Assembly (NCBI RefSeq): GCF_004337985.1
Contig: NW_021940921.1
Coordinates: forward strand, 434,001-498,000
Direction: 5' to 3'
Source of the DNA: Pyricularia pennisetigena
Lineage: Eukaryota; Ascomycota; Sordariomycetes; Magnaporthales; Pyriculariaceae
Length of the DNA stretch: 64,000 bases
Both the position numbers and the translations under genes were made by a program. The notes beneath the pieces are model-generated. The model saw only the letters and a list, made by a program, of their open reading frames with translations, was not told the origin of the DNA and made no database searches. Below, piece after piece: positions 45,299 through 58,304 of the stretch (positions within the stretch are counted from its first letter, which is position 1; every line of letters starts with the position of its first letter).

Positions 45299-45756
45299 GG
45301 AACGACATTGTAACGCTGGTTGAGCACAGGGTGTGTTATAGGTGTAAAGATTATTGAGAGGAGCTTTTTTGTGAGAAGCTTATCCATATGTGTCCATAAC
45401 CGATCTTTCAGTTCCAACTGTAAGATCAGCAAGTTTTGATACCCAACAAGGTAGTGAAGAAAAAAACAAACTTCTAGAAGATGGGGCTTTAATTTGGGTG
45501 TTTGTTAGGCCTTGGTTCATGTTTGCAGCCTTGTTTTAAGCTTGAATTAAGGCGATCTCTAGTTGCTACCAATCATGCTATCTGGTAGTTTTGGAACGCC
45601 GATTTGGCGAGGTGACGAGATAATCGAAAATACGCTATCTTGTTTGTGTTTACGTTTCTGAAAGTTTGGAGACCTATTCCAGTAAGCATCCAAGGTGACG
45701 CGTACGGAGAGTGGATTTGCGGATTCATCTGCATCGAGCCATCTCTCCAAAAGATG

Positions 45757-45770
<14 letters not shown>

Positions 45771-45832
<62 letters not shown>

Positions 45833-45840
45833 NNNNNTTT
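45771..45840. other. Thymine run with 5-base gap
   Basis: About 62 Ts follow a GT repeat, then Ns at 45833-45837. This is an assembly weak point. Confidence 0.95.
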
Positions 45841-47479
45841 TAGCTCTGCTTTCAGCGCTTTCGCTTTGTCGATATATCTGTTAGAAAACCTTTTGTTCGT
45901 AGTGATTAGGTAGGCCTGCCTTGCATAGTACCCACTACCTCGCCACGCTAAAGAAAAAAAAATATGTATCAAGGTGCATTCGATGGTTGCCCAACTCCAA
46001 CGGAAGCTAAGATCGGGCTCCCATGTATGTTTGATGTGAATCTAGTTGTAAAATAATAACCCACCTCGAAACCAACATGGAAATCCGGTTACCTTGCTAC
46101 TTACCTTGCTAGTAGTAGCTACTTATCTAGCTTGCTTCCCCCTCAAGCTTCCCAGTCGAAGCAACTAGGGTCCTCCTTGCAGACACCGGACAGCTCATCA
46201 AGCACAAGCATAAGCACGCGCATGTAGCGAGTGGGAAGTGCAGGCATGCAAGCCATTTGCCAGCATAGTCTTTTCAGGCACAACTGCTCAATGTTCAATT
46301 GGGCAATTGTGTTTTGCTAGTCATTGCGTCCCAAGCCACCGACCCCTATATGAAGCATGTAAGCCCCATTTTTTATTTTTATTTTTTTTTTTTTTGCAAA
46401 AGAAGGCGGATGTCTCGCTTGGAGGGCGTAAGCGGGGCGTTTGGTGCCCGACGTCATCGAATGACATGGGGGCAAGCGAGGAGAGAGGAGAGGCCTTTTT
46501 TTCTTTTTTTTGGCAGAGGGGAAATCGAATGGAGTCCCGGCCACTCTCCACAAGCCGTGTCACCCGCCTGCACTTGTATGGAGCTCGTCGCTTTCTCCCC
46601 TGAGCTAACGGTCAGTGACAAGCGTCGGAGTGCCGAAAAACTGCAAAGAGGCACGGTTCGAGCTTGTCATGTCAAAACAGAGCGAAAAAAAAAAGAAAAA
46701 AAAAAAAGGACAGAGTAAAACTTCATAAATCACGCCTGCCTACTTTTTGGTCCCGCCACTAGGCGCATGTACGGAGTAGCTAATGCAGAGGAAGACGTGG
46801 CTGTCGCCTCTAGGCATACAATAAAGACGGGAACGAGCGTGAGGCGCAGTCCGTAATATGCGAGTATTCACGTACCTACGGAGTACCCCCGTGGGTTACG
46901 GATAAGATTTCGTCGAGTATACATCTCCGTAGAATTTCAACTGTCTCTGCTGACGCGAGCATGTGATGGTGGAGCGTGGGCTCGCCAGATTTGTTTCCAC
47001 AGGTGAGGGGGGTGGGAAAAGAAAAGACAAGACAAGCTGCCGGATTCAACAGTCCCGAATGAAAAAAAAAAGAAGAAAAAAGAAGGGATGATCGGGTCAA
47101 ATGTCACCTCAAAAGAATTCTCCAATGCGGCCCGAATTGAATCGTAACAAGAGATTGTTTTTCTTTTTCTGATGAGTGACTGCTATTGGATGATATTGTT
47201 GGACCTGACCGCCAATTGTCGGCAGCAGAGAATAGCATGACCAAGAAAAAAAATACCCCGCTACTGACTATGATTGAACCTCCTTTCAATCTACAGGTCT
47301 TGCGCACCTTTGACCTGGACCTGCAGCGTAAAGGGAAATTTGCGGTGGCCGGAGGAGTAGCGTATAATCATGACCTTGCAGTGAAGCTACGTTTGAGGAA
47401 GAGTGGTGAGGTGTGAGGCTATTATCCAGCTGGTCTGTTCTCTTGAGCATTCAAGAGTTGGTAAGGCGGCGTTTGGGGG

Positions 47480-47691
<212 letters not shown>

Positions 47692-48225
47692 CTCAACTCA
47701 ACTCCTATGGCTTTTATCAGGAGATATGGCCGTACATAACAAAAGATCGTAACCAGACTTCTCGGGGGAGCCACGCGCAGGATCTGAATGAGCTAGTCTT
47801 TCAACCCATTAGGTCTTAAATTCGACAACGAGACCGGGGCAATGAACCGTGTAGCATGTAAATCATTCCAAAGTATAGCACTCAAGGAGAGAATGATTTC
47901 TTGGGCCACTTTAGGCTGAGTAGACGGTATTCAATAAGCAGATGTATGCGAAGAAAAACAAACCCTTTATGATTGGAGAACTGGACTCAGGACTGAATTA
48001 AAGGGGCCAGGGAGACCAAGAACTTTCGTTGCAGTAAGGGAACGGAAGGAAGCAAAGTGACACCTGATACAAGAAAAGAATGGTCCTAATATCGATTCAA
48101 TCTAAGTTGATTTGATCTCGGCGCGGTGAAAACCTTCAAACCCTCGGCCGCACGCCGATGGTTTGTGACGGAATGAACAAAGCGGTAGCTATCGCGTTAA
48201 AAGGAATCATTCTGCTCTAACAGTA

Positions 48226-48936
48226 TCAATACACTGTGAAGGGTAACTTAGACAGATGACTAGTGAACCCGTTTCTCCGAAGGCTCTCCCGACTGTACCT
48301 TGCCCCAAGGGCCAGCAACTTTGCCAATGGCTCGCCCAGCCCCAACCAGGCGCCGTGCTGCAACTTGGTCAGACATAACGATAGCCACGATGAGATCGAT
48401 ATAACCCCCCTCTGCTCCGGATACTGTGATGAAAAATAGGGTATAAAGTTGGATGGTTCGATAACTGTAAATTCATCTTTATACTGGATGCATTGTTTGA
48501 CGTATTGCCCGCTGTCCTTTTGCTGAGCTACCCCTTTCTTGTTATTGTCATTATATTTAAGAACTTTCTCGAGTCCATTGTTGGTAAGCTTGCAAACATA
48601 TGTCGTCCCTTTGTCAGTACTGGCGGGAGGTTGGGATTCCATCAACTCGTCCCCTTGGTCTATGCCGTCAGCTTGAATAATATTCCAGTCACGAGTAGAC
48701 TTGCACCAGAGGAACTGTGGTAAGGGGTGTGTTGCGCTGGCCAGCGTAGAGGCCGCGTTGATAACTTTCGGTTTAAACTCGATGCAAAGGATGACGCATT
48801 CCCCCGCGAGATTTTCCTGCGCTTTCCATACCTTATCATCGAAACTATATTCAATAAATTTTGCAATTCCGTTGGTATTAACCTCGCAAACATACACCGT
48901 TTCTGTATTAGTGTTGATAACAGGTAGATCTTCCAT
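48226..48936 (-). CDS. Protein with duplicated cysteine domain, possibly 5'-truncated
   Basis: An open frame of 236 codons. Two related segments of about 45 residues are visible: the first begins TVYVCEVNTNGIAKFIEY (residues 14-31), the second TTYVCKLTNNGLEKVLKY. Each has a first Cys in YVC, an NG turn, and a second Cys in a CIEF/CIQY motif about 33 residues later. A linker CKSTRDW precedes the second copy. A diverged equivalent (CKARDW) lies upstream of the ATG in the same frame, but a TAA (48961-48963) interrupts it. The reading frame therefore once extended further 5', or further exons exist. The last 60 residues look non-repetitive and GC-richer. No signal peptide is visible from this start. 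The family is unknown. Confidence 0.5.
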   Translation of the reverse strand: MEDLPVINTNTETVYVCEVNTNGIAKFIEYSFDDKVWKAQENLAGECVILCIEFKPKVINAASTLASATHPLPQFLWCKSTRDWNIIQADGIDQGDELMESQPPASTDKGTTYVCKLTNNGLEKVLKYNDNNKKGVAQQKDSGQYVKQCIQYKDEFTVIEPSNFIPYFSSQYPEQRGVISISSWLSLCLTKLQHGAWLGLGEPLAKLLALGARYSRESLRRNGFTSHLSKLPFTVY

Positions 48937-50149
48937 ACATCTATCCCCTTTATATTAACCTTGCTTTCGAACAGCCTCCCAATCACGTGCTTTGCAACGC
49001 CTCGCAGCAACGATGACTCGGAAGCATGGTAGGACGTCCTTTGTCTTGGATGGTCATCGTTGGCATAACACAAGTCTCCTCCGTTTGACAAGACAACTTC
49101 GCCTGGGAGATGACAAACTCACCCACTAATTTTCTCACAGGTGCACAGTTGCCGCCTTTGGAGACGTTCGAACGGGGCTGTCCAAAGACTATTTGATTAG
49201 AACCAACTGGCACCACTCTCGTCTGGAGTATCCGATTGTAATGCAGTCATCATTTGCACGTTGCCGCTACTAAGCGAACCCCCTCACAAGAGCTGGGTCC
49301 TAGAGCGGCCAATGAGTATGGTCGCCTGAGGAATAGCAAGGAACGGATAAAAATGCAACGATATGGTCTTGGCCACATCATAGCGATCTGGCATAGCGCC
49401 ACCGGGTGCATTGCGCCATCATTGCTCCGTGTCATGGCCAATAAACCAGAAGATACCGGCTCCCCATATTTCAGGCCCCGTTGAGTTGGAGACTTTGATC
49501 GAGTGTAGTTATTTACCGATCCAACCAAAGTTGAAACCCCTTCATCAGGCGTCATTTTTGGCCGAGGTGTCATCACGCCAGTAGTCTTTCAGTCTTTCTC
49601 TGGGGAGAGAGTTGTTGATAGCCTGAGTTGATGTTGCTCCGTTTTTGACAAACGGAAAGCCAATCCATGAAATAAATTTGTTACAAGGCCGGTGGGTTAA
49701 CTAACAGCTTTCACCTCAAATGCTTCCAGACTTTCGTGAAGACTGAGGGAGGGGGTCAGACCGCGTTCCTATCAGAACAACATCGGAAAAACGGCACTGA
49801 ACCCATTTTGTCATCGGCCTATTAGGCTCCTTGAGCGGTCAACTGACCGCAATGCTCTAGTCTCTATTGTAGGTCAGCCTCCAGTTTTGATTAAGCCTCT
49901 ATTTCCCTGATCATGACTTACTTCTATTTGACGATAGGTCGAAGATTCGCCATTAATAAGCGTTCAGCATTGGCGTATGCAATAGGTGTACTTAAGGTAT
50001 GAATTGGATTGAATTTGTATCTGTCTCGGTAATTCATTCATACAAGAGAGGTTGATTTAAAAATAAAAATAAAAATAAAAAATAAAAAAGCCGACAGAAT
50101 CGCCCCCTTTCCTCAACTTTCCTGTGTCGGCTTCTTCGAGTCGGAAGAA
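48937..50149. other. Accessory intergenic with remnants
   Basis: Immediately upstream of the duplicated-domain ORF lies a diverged repeat half-unit (about 48960-49010). The rest has only short frames. AAAATA-type repeats lie at 50059-50090. Confidence 0.45.
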
Positions 50150-50543
50150 TCATCCATAGTGTGGATATCCCACCACCTGATATCCTTTTGGAAATTTGCC
50201 CTCCTCCACATGGCAGCCTTCCAGGATCTGTGCTGTATACGTGATGCTCTCGTTCAGGGCCGGATCAGGATTAGGTATATGTCTCACAACTGTATCGCCC
50301 ACACTCATTATCTCATTGATGTAATAACCTTTGGGATATTCTTTTTCGGGAAAGTAAGTAAAAATAAACCATGCACTTCTGCTTGGGTTGGGTAGGTTGA
50401 GACGATGAAGAGGCGCTCTGCTTTCCCTTGGATCCCTTACCCCTGAGCCAGGATCCTACAGGCTGGGAGTGTACAAGCCCGAACTGGGAAGCACAAAGCA
50501 GCAAGGTGGCGGCTTTGGCGGCAAAAGAGGCGCTGAACTGCAT
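50150..50543 (-). pseudogene. Secreted MAX-effector-like gene broken by a frame change
   Basis: From the ATG at 50543 one frame gives a strong signal peptide (residues 1-26, core AATLLLCASQFGL). A Ser/Gln/Lys-rich linker follows, then a Lys-Cys, and the frame closes at codon 77. A second frame, offset by one base, is open from about 50372 to a TGA at 50150-50152. It is rich in aromatic and beta-branched residues at its start and has a single Cys (in EGC) followed by FPKGYQVVGY. A strand after the first Cys, and a second Cys leading into a final FPxGY strand, resemble AVR-Pik-type MAX effectors of blast fungi. No donor/acceptor pair gives the needed phase, so a one-base frame change near 50365-50375 or an assembly error is likely. 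I describe the break only. It lies 342 bp from the AT-rich repeat block. Confidence 0.65.
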
Positions 50544-50884
50544 GATGCTAAATGTTTTTGTTGAACAAGAGGAGAAGAAAAGGTTTCGGTGCTGGGCTCT
50601 GGGTAATTGGTGACGGACAAAGAAAGTGCAAAGGAAGTGGAAGGAAATCAGTTTTATAGCTCACAGAAACTGTACCAGAAAGAATCTTCTCATGATTCGG
50701 TGGAACTGATTGACACTAATAAGAGAAGCAATATAACTTGTTCCGACTCAGAGGGACATGCTGACGTTCACAATTGTCGAAGTAAAGGTTTGTCAAACTA
50801 TACCGACGATATTCGGTAATTTTTAACTGGGGCCTGTATGTTGTGGGCCCCCTCAAAAAGGGGGTTACAAAACCATGATTTTCT
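50544..50884. other. Upstream region of the effector-like locus
   Basis: 341 bp between the effector-like start and the first repeat terminus. No gene is seen. It ends in a short inverted GGGCCCCCTC/AAAAAGGGGGTT arrangement near 50846-50868. Confidence 0.45.
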
Positions 50885-51110
50885 TAATCTCAGTGCTTGG
50901 ACTAGACCCCCCTGCTTCGCAGTGGGGACCGAACGCTCTATATACCTTTTAGCCACATGGTTTTTCGGCCAATTACATTGTCTGAAAAGATCGCGCTGGT
51001 TCTAATCTGAGGACAACTTGACGAATTTCGCCGCTCGTGGCAGGTATTTGCACCGGATTCGCACTGTAACAGCAAAAAGAAAATAGTGTATATATTGTAT
51101 AGGATAAAAG
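50885..51110 (-). repeat. Family A terminus, left end
   Basis: It begins TAATCTCAGTGCTTGGACTAG and contains GGGGACCGAACGCTCTATAT, a TTTTCGGCCAATTACATTG segment and the inner motif CGAATTTCGCCGCTCGTGGC. It is the reverse complement of copies at about 55005-55160, 59985-60166, 61545-61712 and 61999-62160. Confidence 0.85.
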
Positions 51111-51964
51111 TCCTAAAAATATATTAAAGCCTGCGTTATATTATTTGGAATCTGGTGGTTCTTTCTATTAAAACCCCGTTATCATAAGTATTTTATTTCT
51201 AATAATATTTACATTCTTAATATATTCTTCAAATATTAGTACATTCTATTATAATGAATTTACTAATAGATATAATAACAAATAATGTTAATATAACTAT
51301 TGATTAAAATAAATATTCTATTAATACTTTTATTTTGATATATGATTTGTTAAAAAATCTAATGATTGGCCCTATTGTTAGTAAAATGAGAAAAGCGGTA
51401 ATATAATGATTATATTCTAATATTATATATAATTATATTTAATTTGTTTTTTTGCAAATATTAATTAACTAGATAAAACAGAAAATGAAAAAATAGCACA
51501 AATTTACCCTTTTGTCATATAAAAAGGTGATAATACCTGATATTACAAATCGGATCTCACGTGGACGTTGGTTTATCTACGCAATTTAATCCCTGAAATT
51601 TTGTTTTTATTATGGTCAAAATTGGTAAAAATATAAGAGCCTTCCGATCATAAATTTTATATCATAATAAATATATTTTATTTCTCCCTCTTTTTAACAG
51701 TTTATACAATACAGTATATATACCAAAATGACAAATATTATAATTTATACGTATATTATCCCCTAGGTGCAAAAACTTTAAAATATGATTCGAAAATCAA
51801 AAGAATAGTATCGCCATAAGCGAATTGAAAACAGGTGGTATAAATTTCGGCCGCTGTAATAAATAAAAAAATAAATTCAACCGCTATTAATAGTCCTACT
51901 AAATGCTCTTTTTAACGTACAAATTATATATTTTCACCATTTTCTCTTTTTTTTTATAACGTAG

Positions 51965-52170
51965 TGTTGGTCGCCGAATCGACGAAAATATCGCTATAAG
52001 CGGCGAGAATCGACAAAATGTCCTCAAATTGGAACGAGCGCGTCGTTAGGTGAATCTGACCCAGAGGTACAACCAACGCCGGAATTAAGCCACAAGGTGG
52101 AACGAAGTGGAAGGAAATGGATTAAATGCGAAGCGTTCATTCTAGGATAAGCCTTGAGACTATGATTTTC
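51965..52170 (+). repeat. Family B terminus copy
   Basis: A diverged copy with the inner motif ATCGCTATAAGCGGCGA, TGTCCTCAAATTGGAACGAG, and an end reading CCTTGAGACTATGAT. It is opposite in orientation to the copies at 52977 and 58309. Confidence 0.6.
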
Positions 52171-52503
52171 TATAAAACCATGAGACAGATAGTGCATAAT
52201 GTGGAATGGTTCGGCAACCCACTAACAACAGCGGAATCTATTTTAGTTTTTTCATAACAATGGCAGTATTTACTCACCTAAAAATAATAAAAAATGCCAT
52301 TAAGTATTATATTAAAATTTCTTTTAATATATTTATTTTTTGCCGTTTTGTTTGAAATAATTGACTAATAGAATTTTATTTCTTGTTATCAATTTAACAT
52401 TTATAAAGTCAAATGTTTCTAAATGAAACTGTTAATTAAATGCATTATTTTATATGTAATGCGTCCACTTTTCTTCAAATATAATCCATAATATATAACG
52501 CCG

Positions 52504-52942
52504 AAATGGGGCTGTCGGGGTTATTAGATTATCCGTTTATTTTATAATATAGAAATTGCGATGTAAAGGTTAGCGAATGGGGTTAACCCTATACTGGGTA
52601 TAATACCCACCCTATACCTACGAATTAGCTACCCTTTACAATTATGTGCCAACCTAAAAATGGTTTACATAATAATAAGGGTGTTTTTTTAAAAACCCAT
52701 ATAAAATAATTTTGCGGAAAATCGTTTGCGGTACCGGAACGTTTTCTGGCGTACGGACCCCTATTTCGATGTCGGAGAGTAAACAAGGGAAATAAAGCAA
52801 AGTTTCCCCCACCAATTGATTAAGCTATTAATCCCAAAATTAGTGTTATTAATTCCAAAATTAATGCATTTAGCCCCTGTATTTACGGGCTTTATAGCAT
52901 TAGTTAATACCACGCCGCACTTAGGATTAATGCCTAAACCCT
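52504..52942 (-). repeat. Family C unit
   Basis: A unit with CGAAATGGGGCTGTCGGGG at one side, the CGGTACCGGAACGTTTTCTG core, and ACGCCGCACTTAGGATTAAT at the other. It is inverted relative to the copies at 56817 and 57505. Confidence 0.8.
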
Positions 52943-53170
52943 AATCTCAGTGCTTAGACTAGACCCCTGCGGGGTTAGTCTCAGGGCTCATCCCTAAAAC
53001 CCAGAGCTCCACAATTAATCCATTTCGTTCGCTTTGCTCCACTTCGTAGCTCAATTGCGGCTTTGCAATGTACCTGTGGGTCCATCCAAAGAGCGCTTTG
53101 GTTCAGGTCTGAAGACAATTTGTCGATTTTCGCCGTTTATAGCGGTATTTTCGGCATTTTAGCGACCGAA
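52943..53170 (-). repeat. Family A stub joined to family B terminus
   Basis: A family A start (TAATCTCAGTGCTTAGACTAG) is cut after about 30 bases and passes into the B terminus (GTCTCAGGGCTCATCCCT). It then reaches the shared inner motif ATTTTCGCCGTTTATAGCGG. It directly abuts a C unit. Confidence 0.7.
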
Positions 53171-55004
53171 ACTCCGTTATAAACAAATAAATAAAAATCG
53201 TAAAAATAAGCGGTTAATACGTTGGATACAATATTTATTAAAACTATTAGCAACAATTTAACTTATATTTTTATTTACTATAACGGCCGACTTAGATACC
53301 GCCTGCCTTTAATCCGTTTATGGCGGTACTGTTTTTTCGGTTTTTTTCTCCTTTCGATTTCTTTTGATATTATATTTAACTTTCAACCAAATTTAGTAAT
53401 TTTTGCACATGGAGGGTTATATACGTATAGATACCGCTATATTAAACTGTGATATATATACCGTACTTTATAAGCAGTTATATAAACGGATAGGTAAAAT
53501 GTATATATTTTTATATATAATTTACAATCGAAACGCCTTTATATTTTGACTAATTTAAACGATAATAAAACCAAAATTGCAGGGATTGGATTACGTATAT
53601 AAACAAGCGCTTACGCAAGACCCAATTTATAATATTGGTTTTAAAGATATTTTATGTAAAAAAATGTTAAATTTGTATTATTTATCTATTGTCTGCTTTA
53701 TTTAATTAATTTTATATCATTTTTGTTTTTTAACCAAATTTCTGAACTTTTGCACGTGGGGGATTGCATACGTATATTTAATAATATGCTTCAATTTGGT
53801 ATTTATATTAAACCGTATTAGCCGTTAAATAAGCGGATAGGTAAGGTATATACAATTTTGTATATAATTTAAAATCTAAACGGTTTTATATTTTTACCAA
53901 TTTTAACGATAATAAAACCAAAATCTCAGGGATTGGATTGTGTATATAAACAAACGTCTGTGTGATAAGCCCGATTTACAATACCCGCTTTTATTTTTTT
54001 CTTATACAAAAGAATGCTACATGCGTGCTATTTTTCTATTTTTTGCTTTATTCAGTCAAGTAAAACTTGTGCAAAAAGAAAGTAGATAGTAATTTGATGA
54101 ACTATTATAAAGCAGTAATTATATTGAAGTCTTAGTTTTTTAATCAATAATTGGACGAATTATTCGATCTTTTAATAAATTAATCATTTACACAAAAATA
54201 CTAATAAAATACTTATTTCAAGCGGCAATTGCGTGCACTCTGCTCCGCTAAGCTGGCAACATTAATATACTATGATATATTATCGTGGTATTAATATTTA
54301 CCTTTTCTTCACAATAGTAATTCAAAATAATTAGACACTGCAGATTGCTTTAATATTTAACTACTAAATTAATAAAGACAGGTATAATAGCGCTCTTCGC
54401 GTCAAAGAAACCACAAAAATTCGAACTCTATAACACAGGTCACCCCACATTTTTACGATTTTTATTTATTTTTGAAATAAATATTTAACAAATTGTCCTC
54501 AAATTAAAGAAATGGTTATTGGCGATATTGCAGCATTAAGTATATTGTTAATAGTACCGTGCTACGATCAAGGTATCGGGTAACCTGTTCTTAGGGTAAA
54601 GTACAGTGGGTTAAAGCAACTGAGCGTCTTAACTGGGTAACTGGGGTTCTCAATAACTGGAGTGAAATTATAATCGTTCTCAAATAAATATTGAGGTTAA
54701 CTAAAATATAAAATTAATTGCTACTAAGCAGTCCTAAAATCGAATCTATTTACATAGTAATAGACGTATCTTATATAAACTATATTTTTAATGTGATCTC
54801 TCCTAATCTATTTAATTTGTAATTCCCAATCGAGGTTTTGCAAATCAACCGAAATCACTTTTTGGTGGTCATGTGTTATTACGTAATTTGGTCCTTATAT
54901 AATCTTATTTCCTCCCGGTCGGTGTTTCTTTAGTCGAATGTCGTCAGGAGGGGTGTGACCCCGCCTGGCCTCCCGGGTACCGACCCAATTGTCTGGTCGT
55001 AACA

Positions 55005-55160
55005 TACCGCCGGAAACGGCAAAATACGACAAATTGTCCTTGAACTAGAGCGAGCGCGATCTTTTCGGCCAATGTAATTGGTCGAACAACCATATGGCTA
55101 AAAGGTATATGGAACGTTCGGTCCCCATTGCGAAATAAAGGGGTCTAGTTTAGATATTAA
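55005..55160 (+). repeat. Family A terminus copy
   Basis: Contains CGAGCGCGATCTTTTCGGCC, TATATGGAACGTTCGGTCCC, and an AT-decayed end. With the left end it could bound a 4.3-kb element. Confidence 0.75.
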
Positions 55161-55202
55161 AAGTACAAAATATATTCCGCTTTTGTAAATAGTTTTAATA
55201 TT

Positions 55203-55385
55203 TAAATTAGACCCCCCTGCTTCGCAATAGGGACCGAACGTTCCATATAACTTTTAACCATATGGCCTTTCGACCAATTGCATTAGCCGAAAAGATCGCG
55301 CTCGTTCTAGTCTAAGGATACCTTGTCGATTTTCGCCACTTGTGGCGGGTATTTGTATTGTATTCGCACTATAATAGCAAAAAAG
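55203..55385 (-). repeat. Family A terminus copy, inverted
   Basis: Starts ATTAGACCCCCCTGCTTCGC, only about 45 bp from the preceding oppositely oriented copy, so two elements seem to meet back to back here. Confidence 0.75.
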
Positions 55386-56662
55386 ACAGTGTAACCACAG
55401 TATGCAATTGAATATTCGAATAGATAGATAAATAAGAATCGTATAAATATGGGGTAACCTGCGTTACAACATGTGATTTTTCACATTTTTTCAACGTAGG
55501 AACCATGAGTATAGCTTTTCTGGTTATATAGATATTTGAATGCTAAATACTTTTTTTAATTTTTAATGTATATTGTTGATTTCAATTTATTTTTTTAAGT
55601 AGTGATATCTAATAAAAATAAAATATACTATAATAAAAACGGTTTCTGAACTAACGTAACGGTGGAAAGTGCATGCAATTATCGTTTAAAATAACTATTT
55701 TATTGGTATTTTCATTTTAATGAATGATTTGTTAAGAATTAATAACTTGTCCAATTATTTGTAAAATTAAAAAACCTTTAATAGAACAATCATACTATAC
55801 TGTTATATACAAATATTATTTGGCGTTCTCTTTACCAATTTTATTTTATTCAATAAAATAAAAAATAAAAAACAGTACAATTTTACCATTTTCTTAAATA
55901 AAAGAATTATAAAAGCCGGTATCACGAAGCGGATTTCAACTAAGCGTTTGTTTATATACGTTTTCCAATCCCGAAATTTTGGTCTTATTATCGATAGAAT
56001 TTGTAAAATATAAGAGCGTTTCCATTGTAAATTATAAACAAAAATATATATACCTTACCTATCCATTTATCTAACGGCTTATTGAATCCAGTACATATAC
56101 TAAAACTTAATATAGCGTTATTCTACATATATCATTTCCCACGTGCAAGAACTTTGAAATTTGGTTAAAAAACAAAAATGATGTGAAAAAAATCGAAAAT
56201 TGAAAAAAAAATCGAAAAAACAATACCGCCATAAACGGACCAAAGGCAGGCTGTATCTAATTCGGCCATTATAATGAATAAAAGTATATTGATATAAATT
56301 TTACAATTAAAACTTATATATATCTTTACCAATGCTAATAATAATAAAACCAGAATTTAAGGGACTGGATTACGTGTATAAAAAAACGCTTCGGTAAAAT
56401 ATAATTTGTATTATTTGATAAAAAATGGTAAATTTATATCATTTTTTTTTGTTTTATTTACTCAAATAAAATTCGTATAACAAAAATTAAATATTACATA
56501 TATAAAATATCATAATATAATAACTATACTAAAGTTCTTTTAATTTTATCAATAATTGGGCGAATTCTTGAATTTTTTGATAAATTATCTATTAAAATCG
56601 AAATATTCATAACATCTTTATTCTGAACGGTAATTGCCTGCGCACTATACCTTTAAATCCGT

Positions 56663-56663
<1 letters not shown>

Positions 56664-56699
<36 letters not shown>
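56664..56699. repeat. AT dinucleotide microsatellite
   Basis: About 18 uninterrupted AT units inside the AT-rich block. Confidence 0.9.
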
Positions 56700-56703
<4 letters not shown>

Positions 56704-56816
56704 AATGTTACATTCATAGCAATAAACTAAACGTGATAAAATATATTGAAAAAGTGGAAGTATATTTCATATTTGAATATTAAATTAATTAAAGCAGCTA
56801 TAATAATGGCTGTTAA

Positions 56817-57310
56817 CAATATGGGTTGCTAACAGGGGGTTAGGCATTAGCCTAAGTGCGGCGTGGTGCTAGTTGCGTTATAAAAACCTGTAATTACAGG
56901 GTTTAAATGCATTATATTGTTTACTAATTTTTGGATTAATAAATTTGATTCATTGGTGGGGGAAATTTTGCTTTATTTCCCTTACATACTCTCCGATATC
57001 GAAGTGGGGGTCCGCACCCCGCAAAAGGTTCCGGTACCGCACACGATTTTCCGAAAAATTATTTTGTATGCGTTGTTGAAAAAACACCCTTATTTCCATA
57101 CAAACTATTTTTAAATTCGCATTAATTTGCTAATTTGGTGAAAATTTCAGCCCGGTACAGGGTAGCTGACTCGTAAATGCAGGGTAGGTATTAAACCCGG
57201 TATAGAGTGAAACCCCACTCGCTAATTTTAAATCGCAACTCCTGCAATACACAAAATATAATAGAAAATCTAACAACCTCAGCAGCCCCACTTCGGCACT
57301 ATTTATTGTG
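56817..57310 (+). repeat. Family C unit
   Basis: Starts AATATGGGTTGCTAACAGG, has GGTTCCGGTACCGCACACGA, and ends CAGCCCCACTTCGGCACTAT. The spurious 65-codon frame at 56917 lies inside it. Confidence 0.85.
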
Positions 57311-57504
57311 GCTTATATACAAAATAAAAGTGGACCCATTACATGCTAAATAACGCATATAATTGACAACATTTTTACATATATTTTACGATTGACACTC
57401 GCTTATATTTTTACCAATTTTAATAATAATAACACCAAATTTACAGGGATTAGATTACGTACTTAAACAAACCTCCTCGTTAAACTTAATTTATAATATT
57501 TGTC

Positions 57505-57990
57505 AGCAATATGGGTTATTAACAGGGGTTTAGGCATTAGCCTAGGTGCGGCGTGGTACTAATTGCATTATAAAAACCTGTAATTACAGGGTTTAAATAC
57601 ACTATATTATTTATTAAATTTGGGATTAATAAATTTAATTTATAAGTGGGTGAAACTTTATTTTATCTCCCTTACATATTTTCCGACATCGAAATGGGGG
57701 TCCGCACCCCGCAAAAGGTTCCGGTACCGCATACGATTTTCCGAAAAATTATTTTGTATGCGTTGTTGAAAAAACACTTTTATTTCCATACAAACCATTT
57801 TTGGGTTCGTATTAATTTGCTAATTTGGTGACAATTTCAACCAAATATAAGGTAGTTAACTCGTAAGTGCAGGGTGGGTATTAAACCCGGTACAGGGTAA
57901 AACCCCGTTCGCTGACTTGGAATCGCAACTCCTGCAACATATATATAAAATTTAATAGAAAATCCGACAGCCCCAATAACCCCATTTCGG
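57505..57990 (+). repeat. Family C unit, second direct copy
   Basis: A near-identical layout to 56817-57310, about 690 bp downstream in the same orientation, with TA/CG transition-type differences. Confidence 0.85.
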
Positions 57991-58304
57991 CACTATCTAT
58001 TGTGGCTTATATATAAATAAAAGTGGGCCTATTATATGCTGAATAACGCATATAATTAACAATATTCGCTTTGAAAAGATTTTTATATAAAAAAATGCTT
58101 AATATATATTTTTTATCGATTTTCTGCTTTATTTCATTAATTTAATATTATTTTATTTTGCAGCCAAACTTTATGCATTTTACACGTAGGGGGTGGCATA
58201 CATATATATAATACAATTGTTAATTATATGCGTTATTTAGCATGTAATGGGTCCACCTTTATTTGTATATTAACCACAATAAATAGTGCCAAAATGGGGC
58301 TGTT

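Noticed and set aside
56917..57831. Similar 61-65 codon frames at 56917 and 57646
   Set aside because: They are alike only because they lie in direct copies of repeat C. The inverted copy at 60332 keeps a different frame, so there is no protein-level conservation.
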